Made by a program: the position numbers and the translations under genes
Origin: Isoetes taiwanensis
Taxonomy: Eukaryota; Streptophyta; Lycopodiopsida; Isoetales; Isoetaceae
DNA length: 64,000 nt
Reading direction: 5' to 3'
Assembly: GCA_021234155.1 (NCBI GenBank)
Contig: JAJEKV010000033.1
Coordinates: 8,837,641 to 8,901,640, forward strand
Shown: in pieces, positions 11,337 through 22,900 of the stretch
Layout: every line of letters begins with the position of its first letter
How positions within the stretch are numbered: position 1 is the first letter of the stretch
The notes under the pieces: model-generated
Databases searched by the model: none
Told to the model about the DNA's origin: nothing
What the model saw: the letters and a program-made list of their open reading frames with translations, nothing else

Positions 11337-11366
11337 TTCTCCCCACCTTAAAAATGATGTTGTCCT
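11337..11366 (-). other. Polypurine tract and end-of-pol relic
   Basis: On the minus strand the sequence immediately upstream of the 3' LTR is AAGGTGGGGAGAA, preceded by GAGGACAACATCATTTTT. This is the usual position of the plus-strand primer of an LTR element. A near-identical arrangement occurs at 15139-15175. Confidence 0.6.
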
Positions 11367-14300
11367 CAGCATCAAGACTACTCTTGTTGCAGGGCAGGAC
11401 ATCATACATTGAAAGGAAGTCTCCCCTCCTTAAAGAGATAGCGTGAGATTATAAGTCACACAGACGTTGTCATGTTCAAAGTGGTCAAGTTTGAAATGAC
11501 TTGTAATGTGCAATTTATAACTTTGGGATATAAGAGGTAGAGGCATAGATCAGACATCATCGTCGCTTAGGACTGTCAAAAGTGAACAGTCAAGGTTTGT
11601 GAGTGTATCTATTTAGAAATCATTCTTTCTATACATACAGGTAACTGATTATATATTAAAGATATGTATAGATATAAAGAACTTCTATTTGTTGTTATAT
11701 TATAATACAGAGTTATTAACCTCGCACTGTTTAGTAGAAAGTCATTCTAATCATATTAACTTCTGTGTATATATCCTTTATATTCTCCCTTGACTTTGCA
11801 ATTCATTTTATTACAGCCAGCCCTAATTTAATCTTATAGCAAAATTTTGTTTCCCTATTTTGTTACAATTCTAAGAACTCGTATGTTCCTATCCTCAGTG
11901 TTTAACAGGATCTTCACAGTTATACTTACCTTTTAAGATAATTATATATTGTACTGTATCGGACAGTTTTACGTATATACTTTAATATTAAGTACAGACA
12001 GACGTTCTTCATGATTTATTATTCATAACACTGTTATAACGTAATCTAAGTCTCGTTATTCCCTCAGAAGTTTGTGTAAGACATACATACTTATCCCCTT
12101 CTATTATATTTGATTATGTGTTTAAATAACTTGCTCCTTTCGATTATCCTTAATGTTTCCACACTCACACTCTCTATCTTTAGCATAGATTACAGTCACA
12201 TGAGGACACATATATAAACATTTAGCAGACGTCCCGATATTCTTATATTTGAATTACTTACTTATTTTATTGTTACTTTCGTAAATTTATCACACGCATG
12301 CAAACAAGTCTTATAGTTATAGGCACAGTGCGTACCGCCATATACATTCGACGTAATTGGTACCGCCCCGGTCGCTATCCGGCAGTGCTATGGCTATGCA
12401 ATCGTCCTGTATCACAGAAGGCCAGTTGTGACGATGGTGTCCACGGTGGAAGCATCGAAACCATGCGGTCTGCGCCCGAGCTGTTAGATGGTGATGATCG
12501 AGGAGGTCCCGTGCTCCTACCAAGTAGAAGTCTTTGAATGTTGGGAATAAAAGTGTTAAGATATCCCTATTTTGAATGGATACTCGAGAAAATTGGTATG
12601 ACGATGTTTGGTATCCAAGTGAAATACTGGACCTAATAATTACGAGGATTGATTTATTATGCGGCATCTAGATTGCTATTCAATGTAGAAGGAGACTGGA
12701 TAGCACCATATATCTGATGGAGAAGCGGTTTATGATTATCTACTATTGACCATGTTAAGGAGGTACTATGCTAAGGTGGAAACTGGATTATAAGTACCCA
12801 GCTCATGAAAGGAAGATCACTTTAGAAGTGTAGGTTTTGACAATGGTGGTGAAGGTATAGCATGTCCGACACTTTATAACTATTGCTACTTGAATCGAGG
12901 TATGATTCGCGGAATGGCGGAGAATAAATAAATAAATAAATATATTAAATCACCCCCCCATGGGACCTTGAAGGTCATGGTGTATGAGGATATCAATCCA
13001 TAAGCTATGGATTATAAAATTACATATACATTGTGTTTGGTAAAGAGATTGATGTTTCGAGGCGTGAAATAAAGACCTTAAAGATTATAGGCGACTAAGA
13101 AGACCACGTAACACGTGGATACGCTTTTAATGACATTGGTCAAATGCATGACCATTATGCATGGTATAAATTAAGGAAACGGACACATGTTATGTATCTG
13201 CTGGGGAGCATCGAGATGCCGTGATAATGATCGGAGGATAGTGTGGAACGTAGTTTCTACATAAGGTCAAGAGAAGCGACAATTGGTAGGAACAAAGCAA
13301 CCATAAAAAAGGTGCAAGGTATGTTTGATCTTTAGTGAAGCTAGATTATGAAGGGAAGTTGACCTTCAACTAATGATACATTAGGAAGGCAAGTAATGTA
13401 CCCACACGACAAGTGGGAGAGAAGAGGTGCTTGAAAGTTGTTGTAAACAACGTTTCAAGTATAGAGAGTTTGGAATGACACGTTGAATGTACCAAAGTCT
13501 GGAGTATGAACAAGGTAGGCGCCCAATGAACATCTCACCAAGGAGGATGTGCTCTGGACTTGGTATCGTGTGTGTATCCCGAGGAGTAACTCCACGTTGA
13601 TATATGTGTACTAGGACCATTTAATAGTAAAACATAACTAAAAGAAGATAGGATATATATTAGAACTTTTAGTTCACATTCCATATAAGATAAGAGTTCT
13701 TATACTAGAGATGAAACATGTCCACAAGGAACTTAGGTTGGCATTTGCCCCTGTGGAAGTTATGACTAGAGCTTGAGGACGAAGGCAAAGTAAGGTTAGT
13801 GGTGTCGAAACCACAACATGTATATGGTACTAGATAACCAAGTTGGGGAAATAAGTTGGCCGCAAGTATGAATATAGCTAGATGCCTATGTCAACAAGTT
13901 ACATAGGAGTCTAGACTTAGGGTTGGTGCACACATGTTACTATATCATATAATAACAACGTAGCGGTCCTGGATGTAGGAAGGATTTAGTAGTATCAAAT
14001 ACTATAGTGGTGATCCTATCGAGGATGTCGATTGTGATATTCAGATGTATATCATATTAAAAGATAGTAGAATATTAAATGCATGAGGGAAATATTGCTT
14101 GACAAGGTTTAAAGAATGAGCGTAATGATATGCTTATATACGAAGATATTGGGTTAGGTATGCTTTACCCGAGATAAGCATTCAAGTTATCCCAATGGTT
14201 AAAGTTGACTATCTTAGATACGTCGTACTAAGGGAGATGAAAAGAGTTTAAATTACGGTAATGTCACATTCAAAAACATCCCGAGGATGGTTGGAACAGT

Positions 14301-15080
14301 GTTGGAATAACCGCTAATGAGAGCTTAGCTACTCAAAGGTTCTAGATACCAGTGAGTTACTTCATTGTTATAAGCTGAGAGCATTTATTTAGTTTTGGAA
14401 ATAAGAAGATGTATAAAATATCGCATCCCCCTGATGGAAGAAAAGAAGGAGTACGATGACTTTGACGATTATACTTTAGGGGATAACCGAGAACATGGCA
14501 ATACATAGCAATTCAAGTCCCGATAAAAATCAAGACGAGGTGTGTAGATTACAAGGAGTGAGATTATATAGACTAGTAGTCCATATATCTTAGGAGTTAC
14601 GCTACTCGCGAGGAACAATTGTAGGTACTGAAGTAGAAGGTGGAGGATCCGTTGCCTTGAGGCATAGACCCGTTAGAGATTCTGACTTTGAAACTCTTAA
14701 GAGGGTAAGGAATTGGATAATCATATGGCGGTTACTAACGAAGATTGAAACATTGGGTTTTCCTATTAGAAGACCAGGAGGTTTGAGTGCCTCCACTTCA
14801 TTATGAGGGAGCCAAAGACGACAACATTCAAAGGGATCAAAAGTTGAGGTTGACATGCTAACTTAAGATAAATAGGTTAGGTGTGACAAAACATGGCGAA
14901 ACGCAAATTAATGAAGGAACCTTTAGAAAAGGCCTTGGGTGTGGTAGAAACCTTTGGAACTATGGCATAATCCCATGGGAAAATTATAGTTTATGCGGGG
15001 TTAAAGTACCATAAGTTTAAATTCATCCCTTTTAGGTCAACCCCTTAGGTTAAGATACTCCATGGTTGGCATTACCTTTA
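11367..15080. other. Decayed retrotransposon interior, no intact coding region
   Basis: Many stops occur in all frames and the longest frames are under 120 codons. One plus-strand stretch near 12779-12825 reads KLDYKYPAHERKITLE, reminiscent of the Ty3/gypsy RNase H motif around Y-P-x-H-E-x-E. If real, it would be a relic in the opposite orientation to the host element. A short AAAT repeat sits at 12926-12945. I can support no gene here. Confidence 0.35.
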
Positions 15081-15084
15081 TTGG

Positions 15085-15175
15085 GTGGCGATGTCAACTT
15101 ATTTATCATTATACCGTATAAATACATGGAACGTCACATTCTCCCCTCTTAGAAAATAATGTTGTCCTCGGCATT
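15085..15175 (-). mobile_element. Second, related LTR end with polypurine tract inside the element
   Basis: CCGTATAAATACATGGAACGTCACA-type sequence ends at 15138 and is followed by TTCTCCCCTCTTAG and AATGTTGTCCTCGGCATT. This parallels the junction at 11310-11375 (ATAAATATGTGGAACGTCACA, TTCTCCCCACC, GATGTTGTCCTCAGCATC). A fragment of a sister element, in the same orientation, therefore lies inside the 11.4 kb element. Confidence 0.6.
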
Positions 15176-15826
15176 GGGGTTAGTTAAACAAATGACGGTT
15201 AATAAAAACCGCAATAGAAGGAAGTATACATAAAAAGGAAGGTAATTCCTTATTTCTATGAGAAACTATCTTTCCCACATGATCCATACCGATCAGCAGA
15301 GGTGACGCCATGGGTTACATGGAGGTATAAGTTAGGATATATATAGGACTTCGAACATGGATACAAGTCCGTGTTGTCTCAACATAGATAATTGTAGAAA
15401 GGCTCACAAAGTACAAGGCAAGCACCTTGATGACTCGGTGTAATTCACGATTTATAACGAAGGCTCACCGCTCTTAGGCCATGATTATGGCTTAAATGCG
15501 GATGTCAAGTCATTTGGAATGCCGAGCAATGAAAGATGACATCATGACGAGAGAAATGTAATAACATTTCCAGGATGTAGGACAATGTTGGATTATAACC
15601 CCCAATGATAGGTAGGTTTACAACATAAGGGCCATATAATAGCGGCTTGGAAGCCACAAGACGGTTAACGGATACATAAAGGAGTAATTGGATTGGTGAC
15701 TCTACTGAATATAGATCACAACTAAAGGATGATTTGTATACGATGTGGCAGATGTAAGGGCCAGGATACTGAAAATTGGCCATAGACGTAGAAAACATAT
15801 TGACGAAATAAAGGACCCTGATGCAT

Positions 15827-15969
15827 GAATATGTAGCATAATAACAGGGGGTTACTTTTAGATTTTTATACGCTTTTTCATATGGTTTTTCTATGATTTC
15901 GTTGTTGTATTCGTTGAGGTGTACTAAATAGTATTTCTAGAGTGCACCCTTTATGGGCCGTTGATTTTC
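15827..15969 (+). repeat. Dispersed repeat R143, copy 1
   Basis: About 143 bp beginning AATATGTAGCATAATAACAGG and ending GGGCCGTTGATTTT. It is collinear with 32050-32192 (plus) and 23531-23671 (minus). Shared internal blocks are TTTTATACG, CATATGGTTTT, TATGATTT, GGTGTACTAAATAGTATTTC and TAGAGTGCACCC. A shortened match starts at 16738 and another at 6023. It could be the start of an LTR or a promoter block; no partner end was found. Confidence 0.55.
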
Positions 15970-16033
15970 GTTGGTTGGAACAATCCGAGGGTTGTTGTCT
16001 TTCTCTGCATGTGTTTGTGCATGAACACTGTGC

Positions 16034-16218
16034 AAGTGTGTGCATGTGCATGTGCACATGCATGTGCATGTGTGTGCATGTGCACATGCATGTGCATGTG
16101 CATGTGTGTGCATGTGCATGTTCATATGCATGTGCATGTTCATATGCATGTGCATGTGTATTGTGCATGTGCAAGTGCAAGTGCAAGTGCATGTGCATGT
16201 GTGCATGTGTGTGCATGT
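16034..16218. repeat. (GTGCAT)n-type satellite
   Basis: Variable GTGCAT/GTGTGCAT/GTTCATAT units run for about 185 bp. The His/Val/Met/Cys-rich open frames on both strands (15878-16326) are products of this repeat. Confidence 0.85.
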
Positions 16219-16985
16219 GTACTTGCCCTCTTGGATTCTTATTGCCGGAGTGGATTTTACTACCACGAGATGGATTTTTTGCTCACACTTACAAAGGTAT
16301 TTGTTTTTTTAATGTTTCTTGATTAGCATAATGTTTTTTTACAAGGTATTGGTTTCGATTCTACAATGTAGTCTTTGCAAAACTCCCTTTTGTTTCCTTC
16401 CTATGATTTCTTTGCAGATTCAAGTTTAGGCCCTCTGTTTGCTTTCAACTCTTGGATATTTCGCGGCTTCCGGATTGTTCATAGCCGACCTTTAGCTTCA
16501 ATCAACAAGCGGATTCTTATGCACACAACAGCGGATTATTCCACGCCCTTTTCCATGTCACCTTGATCGGTCAAGCGGTGGCCACAAGAATACATTTATA
16601 TTGTAGGTTTGGAACTTTATCGAGCGAACCGTAAGGTGAATCATGCATTACCTTTAAGCTAGAGATGGAGCATCAAAATCATATGGATTGATAAACAATG
16701 GTGTCATTGTGAAAGAGAAATAGTTGTAGCGGAAGTAACAATATGTAGCATAATAATGAGAGGGTTTTCTTTGTGTTGTAAACTTTATGACTTTCGGAAT
16801 AATGGGATCAATCTGCTCTATCTTTATGGTAACTTTTACTTATGTTCTATTTGTTTTATTGTGATCAAATTCAAAAGCTACTGGTGATGAAAGCCTCAAA
16901 TGAATTCTAGTTTTTTTAAGGTTTGAATTCTAAAATTTTTGTCACACGGGGGCGTCCTAAGGCCCGAAGGGAACCAAAAAATTTT

Positions 16986-17346
16986 TGCAACACAAACCAT
17001 TAACATCAACATATAAAATTAAATCCCCAACACATAACAACCATTGACATTAACAACCAACACATAACTACCATTGACATTAATTAACATAACCATTGGG
17101 TCCAACACATTTAAATTAAAATCCCCCTTAAACCCCCTTTGGTTTGGGTGCATATTCACACGGGGGGTGACGTAGGGCAGCCAAACCAAAGGGGGTTTAA
17201 GGGGGATTTTAATTTAAATGTGTTGGACCCAATGGTTATGTTAATTAATGTCAATGGTAGTTATGTGTTGGTTGTTAATGTCAATGGTTGTTATGTGTTG
17301 GGGGATTTAATTTTTATATGTTGGATGTTAATGGTTTGTGTTGCAA
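16986..17346. mobile_element. M1 copy 2 collapsed into a long palindrome
   Basis: Arms of about 162-166 bp (16986-17147 and 17181-17346) are nearly perfect reverse complements, with a 33-base loop (17148-17180). The core arm sequence is the M1 terminal repeat (CCCCCTTAAACCCCCTTTGG). The outer arms carry ATGTGTTGGACCCAATGG and repeated CATTGACATTAA/TTAATGTCAATG blocks. The loop keeps GGTGCATATTC and GGGGGGTGACGTAGGG from the left end, while the M1 interior and part of the right end are missing, so this is an internal-deletion derivative. Upstream, 16948-16985 (CGTCCTAAGGCCCGAAGGG then CCAAAAAATTTTT) matches the M1 outer end near 21175-21204. A transcript would fold into a long hairpin. Confidence 0.8.
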
Positions 17347-17522
17347 TCTGGATAGAAAGGTTACTATCTAACATGAAGGGTGGTCATTGCTAATATACAA
17401 AGGTAGACTTGCGGCTTGAAAGGTAGCGAGAGCTGAAAAACTCCTTAAAGATTTGGTGCATGGCTTAGGGAAGAAGACGTCCATGTCTTCGGACAACATG
17501 GTGAATTGAGTTCACCAAGGAC

Positions 17523-17685
17523 CTTTTTTTTAAATAGATAGATAGGTAGATAGCATTTATATGCCATCGCACAGGCAGCGTCCCTGAGGACATATGACGG
17601 AGCCCCAAAGACTTGAACACAAGATCTCCGAATAGAGGAGGCCTATCTTGAGAGGTCTTTGGGTGGTACTGTCCTTTGGGATATT
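17523..17685 (-). mobile_element. Possible tRNA-derived SINE
   Basis: On the minus strand a B-box-like TGTTCAAGTC lies about 50 nt from a candidate A-box region. It is followed by GGGGCTCCGTCATATG, a TATC/TATT-rich stretch and an A run. Length and layout fit a short SINE. The A box is weak and no target duplication was established. Confidence 0.35.
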
Positions 17686-18611
17686 CACATAATTCCTTGG
17701 AATATGTAAGTTTATTTTTAATACCTAAAGACGTTTAGGTATTAAAGTAATGGTTGGAAACATTTTGCTCGAACCTTATCTAGGTACCCTAGAAGGAGGT
17801 GAGTAATCAACAATGGTTGGGTGGCATTGGAATGTGCGGGAGAACAACTCCAAAAGAGGGTAGACTGCTGTCACTTTGACAGGCGTGTGGCACAGATAAT
17901 TAATCACATCCATACAGACGGTGAAGTTTGGCACAAAGTGTTGACATTATTGTGGGGGTTCTAACACAAGCACTCACTACGTATTACAGAGTTGGTACCG
18001 TGGTCTGGGAAAATGGTCCATAAAAAGAACACGACCATTGAGAAGAAGTAGTGAGGGGCGGTAGGATTAAAGCTACCCATGGTCTATAGGGGTGTTGCAT
18101 GGCAGTCCCTAGTTGGTTGGGCGGAAAGAAATCCTTTGTCTGGGAATTGAGATGAGGCAAGGTTTAGACACTAGAGAGAGACAACGTTAATTATAGTTAT
18201 GTCTATAAAACATTACTTATATAACGTCGAACAAGGTCTAATATAAAGCATGTGAATATAGTATGGATTGAATCATGGCAAGGCCCGAAGAAATTGTGTT
18301 ATCAAGGCATCTACCAAAGGGAAAAAAAATTAGTTAAAGTTATAGGTCGCGAAACGCCGATAACTGGACATTATTATCGTCGCCTAGAGAATATCCAAGG
18401 ATATAATACATGCTGCTATTCTAGAAAGTTGCCCTGTCGTTGTTAATTAAATTCCGGAATTAGTCCCACCAAGTGAGTTGATGTTGTCATAACAAGTTGG
18501 CCGGACTTGCTAGATTACGTCGTGTCATTTGGTCGGTTTATTCCTAGGGGATACTAGCTTTATATATGGTTAACAGTTATCCGGTTGACTATGGCAGAGA
18601 GAGGTCGACTC

Positions 18612-18757
18612 CCATGGCTACGGCAAGACTGCTTACTCCGGCGGCTATGGCGAGAAAGAGCTTGCTCCGGCGGCTATGGCGAAAAGGGCTTGCTCCGGCG
18701 GCTATGGCGAGAGAGCTTGCTCCGGCGGCTATGGCGGAACGAGCTTGCTCCGGTGGA
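18612..18757. repeat. Minisatellite, about five units of 27-30 bp
   Basis: Repeated GGCGGCTATGGCGA followed by variable purines and GCTTGCTCC. The Arg/Ala/Leu-rich frames over it (18566-18923) are repeat products. Confidence 0.75.
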
Positions 18758-18857
18758 GTTGTTACCTCCCCAACGTGGGTTTATCAAAGGCACGCCTCTA
18801 ATATATATATGGAATGGATGCACTATAAATACTAGAAAACGGGTTAATCCCTTCAAG

Positions 18858-18945
18858 AAAGAAATTAGCTTATTGGTAAAGGTGTTGGCTTGGGTGCAGA
18901 AGGTCAGGGGTTCAATTCCATGATGTATCTTTTTCTTAAAAGAAC
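18858..18945 (+). mobile_element. tRNA-derived SINE-like unit 1
   Basis: It has a TTAGCTTATTGGTAAAGG A-box-like start and a GGGGTTCAATTCC B box about 40 nt later, the internal RNA polymerase III promoter spacing. A TTTTTCTTAAAAG tail follows. It is related to the unit at 19003, sharing AGGTCAGGGGTTCAA and the preceding GTTGGnTTGG. Confidence 0.5.
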
Positions 18946-19002
18946 TGCTAACTAGACAAAACAGACTATTAGATATGTATAACAAGGCAATAGAACATAT
19001 AT

Positions 19003-19114
19003 GTGCTACATAGAGGTAGTTGGCAAGATGGAAAGAGTGTTGGGTTGGAGGTGGGAGGTCAGGGGTTCAAAACGCGGCTGGAAAAGGAAAAACTTAAAAA
19101 AAAAAAAAAAAAAC
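19003..19114 (+). mobile_element. tRNA-derived SINE-like unit 2 with poly(A)
   Basis: GGTAGTTGGCAAGATGGAAAG is followed by GTTGGGTTGGAGGTGGGAGG and TCAGGGGTTCAAAAC, then a run of 18 A (19097-19114). The combination of a diverged B box and an A tail is typical of a SINE. It is 145 bp downstream of unit 1. Confidence 0.5.
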
Positions 19115-19544
19115 GGATGCGTATTTTTATACGGCGGACCGTATGGGGCGCTGCGATCCTTATACGGCTTCAGTTCGTCGAGAAAAACACCTCCAAAGAC
19201 AGCAGCGCCCCTTTTAATTTTTCGGCGGCCTGTTGTCTTTTCGACCTCGGGAGATGTGCCCCTTAGGGTTTTGGGAGGTGCCCGATCCATTGGAGCCGTT
19301 TTCGCCTTCATCCGAACTACCTACAAAAAGTTATAGCCCTTCCAAACTTGGGTCCTCCAGTCACAACTTTTTCCCTCCAAAATCGCCCTAAACTTCCTAA
19401 AAACTCACAATTTATTACATCCACCTAACACAAAACTAAATCACCAAAAAGTTAAGCAGTCCAACTAGCCTAAACTCCCACTCAACTACCGAACTAACGG
19501 GTTAAATATTTGGTCAGTGCTATGATTCCGGTCAACCAAAATCA

Positions 19545-19558
19545 TGGCTCTGATACCA
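19545..19558 (-). other. Primer binding site (initiator tRNA-Met)
   Basis: The minus-strand sequence is TGGTATCAGAGCCA, one base inside the 5' LTR. It is complementary to the 3' end of plant initiator tRNA-Met, the commonest primer of plant LTR retrotransposons, and it fixes the element's orientation. Confidence 0.85.
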
Positions 19559-19559
19559 C

Positions 19560-21127
19560 TGTGACGCTCCCTGAATATATACGACACCCGGACGTATACA
19601 TACGGGGACTTTCCCCTCCCATGGCGACCACCTCGCCATGAGCAGGGCCCTCCGTCTATTCCGGCCACCCATATTATGGTGCCCGAAAGAAGGACACGAA
19701 GGGGTCATTCGGCCCACGCCTTCAATGGGACTCCTACGTCGCGGAAGCATGAATACAAGGGTTAGCACACAGCATAAATCACATATAAATAACCACCACG
19801 AAGGGTGGCGCATCCATCCAAATACCAACGACAAAGAATATGCATCTAAACTAAGAAAACACCCAAACCTCAGGTTCTACCCCGGCTCAGACTCCAGTGA
19901 GGATCGACTGACGGTTGGGCCTCAAGAGATCAGCAGACCGAAGTCTTGGCATGGCGTTGGCTGGCATAGAACATCGGCTAGGGTTGTCCACTCCATCCGC
20001 CCCTCACATTGCACACTTTGCGGATGGGTCAATTCACGCTATGGCCGCTATAGCCTTAGGAGACGCAGGGCTCGAGGCATCACCTGGTTGAGCCTACTCG
20101 GGGTTCATGAAGCCCCGGTCCAATGAGGCGGTCGGGGAAGCGTCCCCTTCGAGAATCCACGGTGGTTCCATGGGTGAGCTAGAGAATACGTGCGCATCGG
20201 CGACCCCGCATCCGTGCCGACTTACTCACCCTAAATCTACTCAAAGTGCAAGGTGCCCCATACGGGTCACACCTCTACACCTGGGGAGTGTCGGACCCAT
20301 ACCCGGCCCCTCTATGTGACCGGCTATCAGGCCTAGCCCCTTTGTAGGAGTCTCGGGGAGCCTTTTATGTTCGTGCAAGACCCCACCCCACTTCTGCTTG
20401 TGTTCCTTGTGCGGTGCTAAGCCAGTCCATAGCGTCTATGACCGGTGGGCTCTTGTACCACGAGCCGCAACTAATGGGAATAATACAGGGCTCTATCTAG
20501 GAGCATACTACAATACATGGGCTCAGAGGTCTCTACCCCCCGTAATCCCCCATCTCCGGAGTGCTAACTAAGCAAAGAACTACTGAACCATAAACCAAAG
20601 CACGTACAGAGACTAGAGATAAAGAATACTCACCATATCAATCAAGGGTTAGCCTAACAGGTAAACCACAAAGAAAACAGAGAGAGAACACACCACAGAG
20701 AGTTGCTATGCTATAAATCAACATAGTAACCTACTGACTAACCGTCAAATCGGTCTTGGGCTGTTCCATCTCGACTAACTAAAGGGCGCCTGGCTGCTGC
20801 TCCTCCTCCTCCATCCCCAATTGCTCCCAATTCGAATTGGGGCACAAAAGCCCTAATTTGGGTGTCCAAAATGGCAACGCTACCTTGCCCAATCGATTTG
20901 AGCCAGGTGGCATGTCATAAATTAACTAATTTGGTATTTTAGCCCTTTTTAATATTAGGATAAGCCCTAAATTCGAATTAGGGCTTTGGGTTAGGTTTCT
21001 ACCTTTATAATTTAATTATTAACATAGCTAACCTTAGCTTATGAATAATTAATGTGCCATTAATTATTCATAGTGACGTGTCATGTATTTATACTTAAAT
21101 ACGCGTATAAATATGTGGAACGTCACA
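19560..21127 (-). repeat. 5' LTR of the 11.4 kb retrotransposon
   Basis: 1568 bp, TG...CA ends, collinear with 9766-11336. Differences cluster in the CG-rich part (19870-20460), as expected for loss of methylated C. The 5-bp duplication GTGTG follows at 21128-21132. Confidence 0.85.
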
Positions 21128-21204
21128 GTGTGGAATGCAATGGCTTGTTAGTTATGTGTTGGTTAGTTATACTAAAAATTTTTTTTGGCCCTTCAGGCCC
21201 TAAC
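21128..21204. mobile_element. M1 copy 1, displaced outer right arm
   Basis: GTGTGGAATGCAATGG, TTAGTTATGTGTTGG and CTAAAAATTTTTTTTGGCCC then TTCAGGCCCTAAC continue the arm cut at 9760. They match the outer arm of M1 at 16948-17000 (as complement) and 37089-37170. This supports insertion of the LTR element into an M1 arm. Confidence 0.65.
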
Positions 21205-22106
21205 AAAGGAGGTAAACTTTAATGGCCTTAGGAATTGTGTAAAGATTGATGAAAAAAATAGAAAAGCATTTAATACAAACCAAACATTTGCATAATTCTC
21301 ATTCTATGATTATGTGAGAATCGATAGAGATATCAACATATTGCCACAATTTATTGAACTTATATGGCATAGCAAATACTGTAGCATCAATATAAAAATA
21401 TTGAATATGCATAGCATAGCGAATACTGTAGCATCAAACATCCACTGTAGTATGAAATATCTGCACTACCATAACAAGTATGCAAAGTAGATATTACCAA
21501 CCAGTGGAATAGGACATGCTACGGGACTTGAACCCATCTTGCTACATTGTAATAGGTTTGTAATACTATAATAAGGCACAAAATAAATATTCCTTTGAGA
21601 TTTAATAAACGTGTGTGAATAGCACGACATTTGTCTACGAATGCTCATTAATTTGGTAGCATAAATCAGGTTAATCGAAACAATAAGCACTGAAGAGATC
21701 TGCAAATAGGAGGTCTGTTTTCTTCAGACGGTTGCACCATTGTACCCCTCCGCATTGCCAAAATCTGTTCCTAGTTCGCCATACAGAGTGGTGGAGTTTT
21801 TACGCGCCTCTCTTTTGGCCATCTATACATGAGCCCAAACAAGAATGACCCTGTTGAACATCTTTAGCATTAGTATTAGTAACAATATGGATGCTGCTAC
21901 CTGATCTTTCTATAAACCTGCAGAAACTGTCAAGAGAATGAGCTGCCATGTCCATTGCAATTTACAAGCTAGAACTCAAAATGTTGAAAGCAACAAACTA
22001 AATAAATTAGCGATTTGATGTCAAAAGCAACAAACCAAATATATTGTTGAATTGAAAGCCATTATTTTCATAAATTTCCAAATTGTATATCGCATGTACA
22101 ATAAAC
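21205..22106. other. Intergenic, no gene recognised
   Basis: AT-rich sequence with a short diverged repetition of GCATAGCGAATACTGTAGCATC (21367-21390 and 21411-21436). No supported ORF. Confidence 0.4.
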
Positions 22107-22180
22107 GGTATTTGCAGCCTGAGATAGTTGTCTTTCACTAATAGGTATTTGCAGCCTGAGATAGTTGTCTTTCACTAATA
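22107..22180. repeat. 37-bp tandem duplication, two exact copies
   Basis: GGTATTTGCAGCCTGAGATA... is repeated with a period of 37 bp starting at 22107 and 22144. Confidence 0.85.
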
Positions 22181-22900
22181 GTTGTGAATTAAAAAAGGAT
22201 ACACAAAGAGAAGGATAACAAAACAAGAAATAATGATATGCATAAGACTTGATCAATGACACTAGGGGTTGTTATATTGCTGCAGATTCAAATCAACTGC
22301 TTAGGCAGAGCCATTATTAGCCTCTTTTCCATTCTCTAGTTCCTTGGTTACATCCAAAAAGTCAAATTTGCAACTATCTCACCTATCAGAAATACCCTAC
22401 AGTTGCTTCAAAAGTGCAAGTAAAGTGGAAAATTGACAACAAGTCTGAAATCAGTCTTTGGATTACAGGTAAGCATGCTTCTTTTGACTGTTGAAGAGGA
22501 GAATCTACATCCACAATCATGTGAAAGCATTTTCAAAGAGATCTCAATTTTCACAAAAGGCTTATGCTGTGAAGAAACAAATTTTTGCATACTTCAAAGG
22601 ATGTTTGATGTTCAAGCTGCCCAACAATGTTGTACAAGTCATTTGCATAATGTAGAAGTGACGATGGAAAGACATGCACTGCTGATAAGTTACCCCTTCA
22701 GGAGAACTGGACTGCTAAAAGTTCAAGAGTATAGGAGACTCGGGAGTGGAATTGCATGGCTACATATTGTCTTACTGTTTTATGCATATAAGAAAATGAC
22801 ATGGGTAAATCAAGATGGGCAGTATACTAAATGATGGGAATGTTAGCTTCTGCTCTACACTCGGAAGAATAGCTTATATAGAAAACGGTCATACAGATAA
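22181..22900. other. Unassigned; chance ORF of 133 codons
   Basis: A plus-strand frame at 22433-22834 has no recognisable domain and no support from neighbours or repeats. It is not called as a gene. Confidence 0.35.

Larger units (their letters stand above)
9766..21127 (-). mobile_element. LTR retrotransposon, 11.4 kb, minus orientation, decayed interior
   Basis: Two directly repeated LTRs (9766-11336 and 19560-21127) begin TGTGACG and end GTCACA, the TG...CA rule. They are flanked by identical 5-bp duplications GTGTG (9761-9765 and 21128-21132). Next to the right LTR lies TGGCTCTGATACCA (19545-19558), the complement of TGGTATCAGAGC, the classical initiator-tRNA-Met primer binding site, so the element reads right to left. 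Next to the left LTR lies the complement of AAGGTGGGGAGAA, a polypurine tract. The 8.2 kb interior has no intact gag or pol. It holds a second LTR end, an M1 palindrome, SINE-like units and satellites. The minus-strand frame before the polypurine tract reads AEDNIIF, like the end of many Ty3/gypsy pols. Gypsy is therefore likely but not proven. Confidence 0.85.

Noticed and set aside
15878-16326. His/Val/Met/Cys-rich ORFs on both strands resembling metal-binding proteins
   Set aside because: They are translations of the GTGCAT satellite, open in several frames at once.
18566-18985. Arg/Ala-rich ORFs on both strands
   Set aside because: They come from the 27-30 bp minisatellite.
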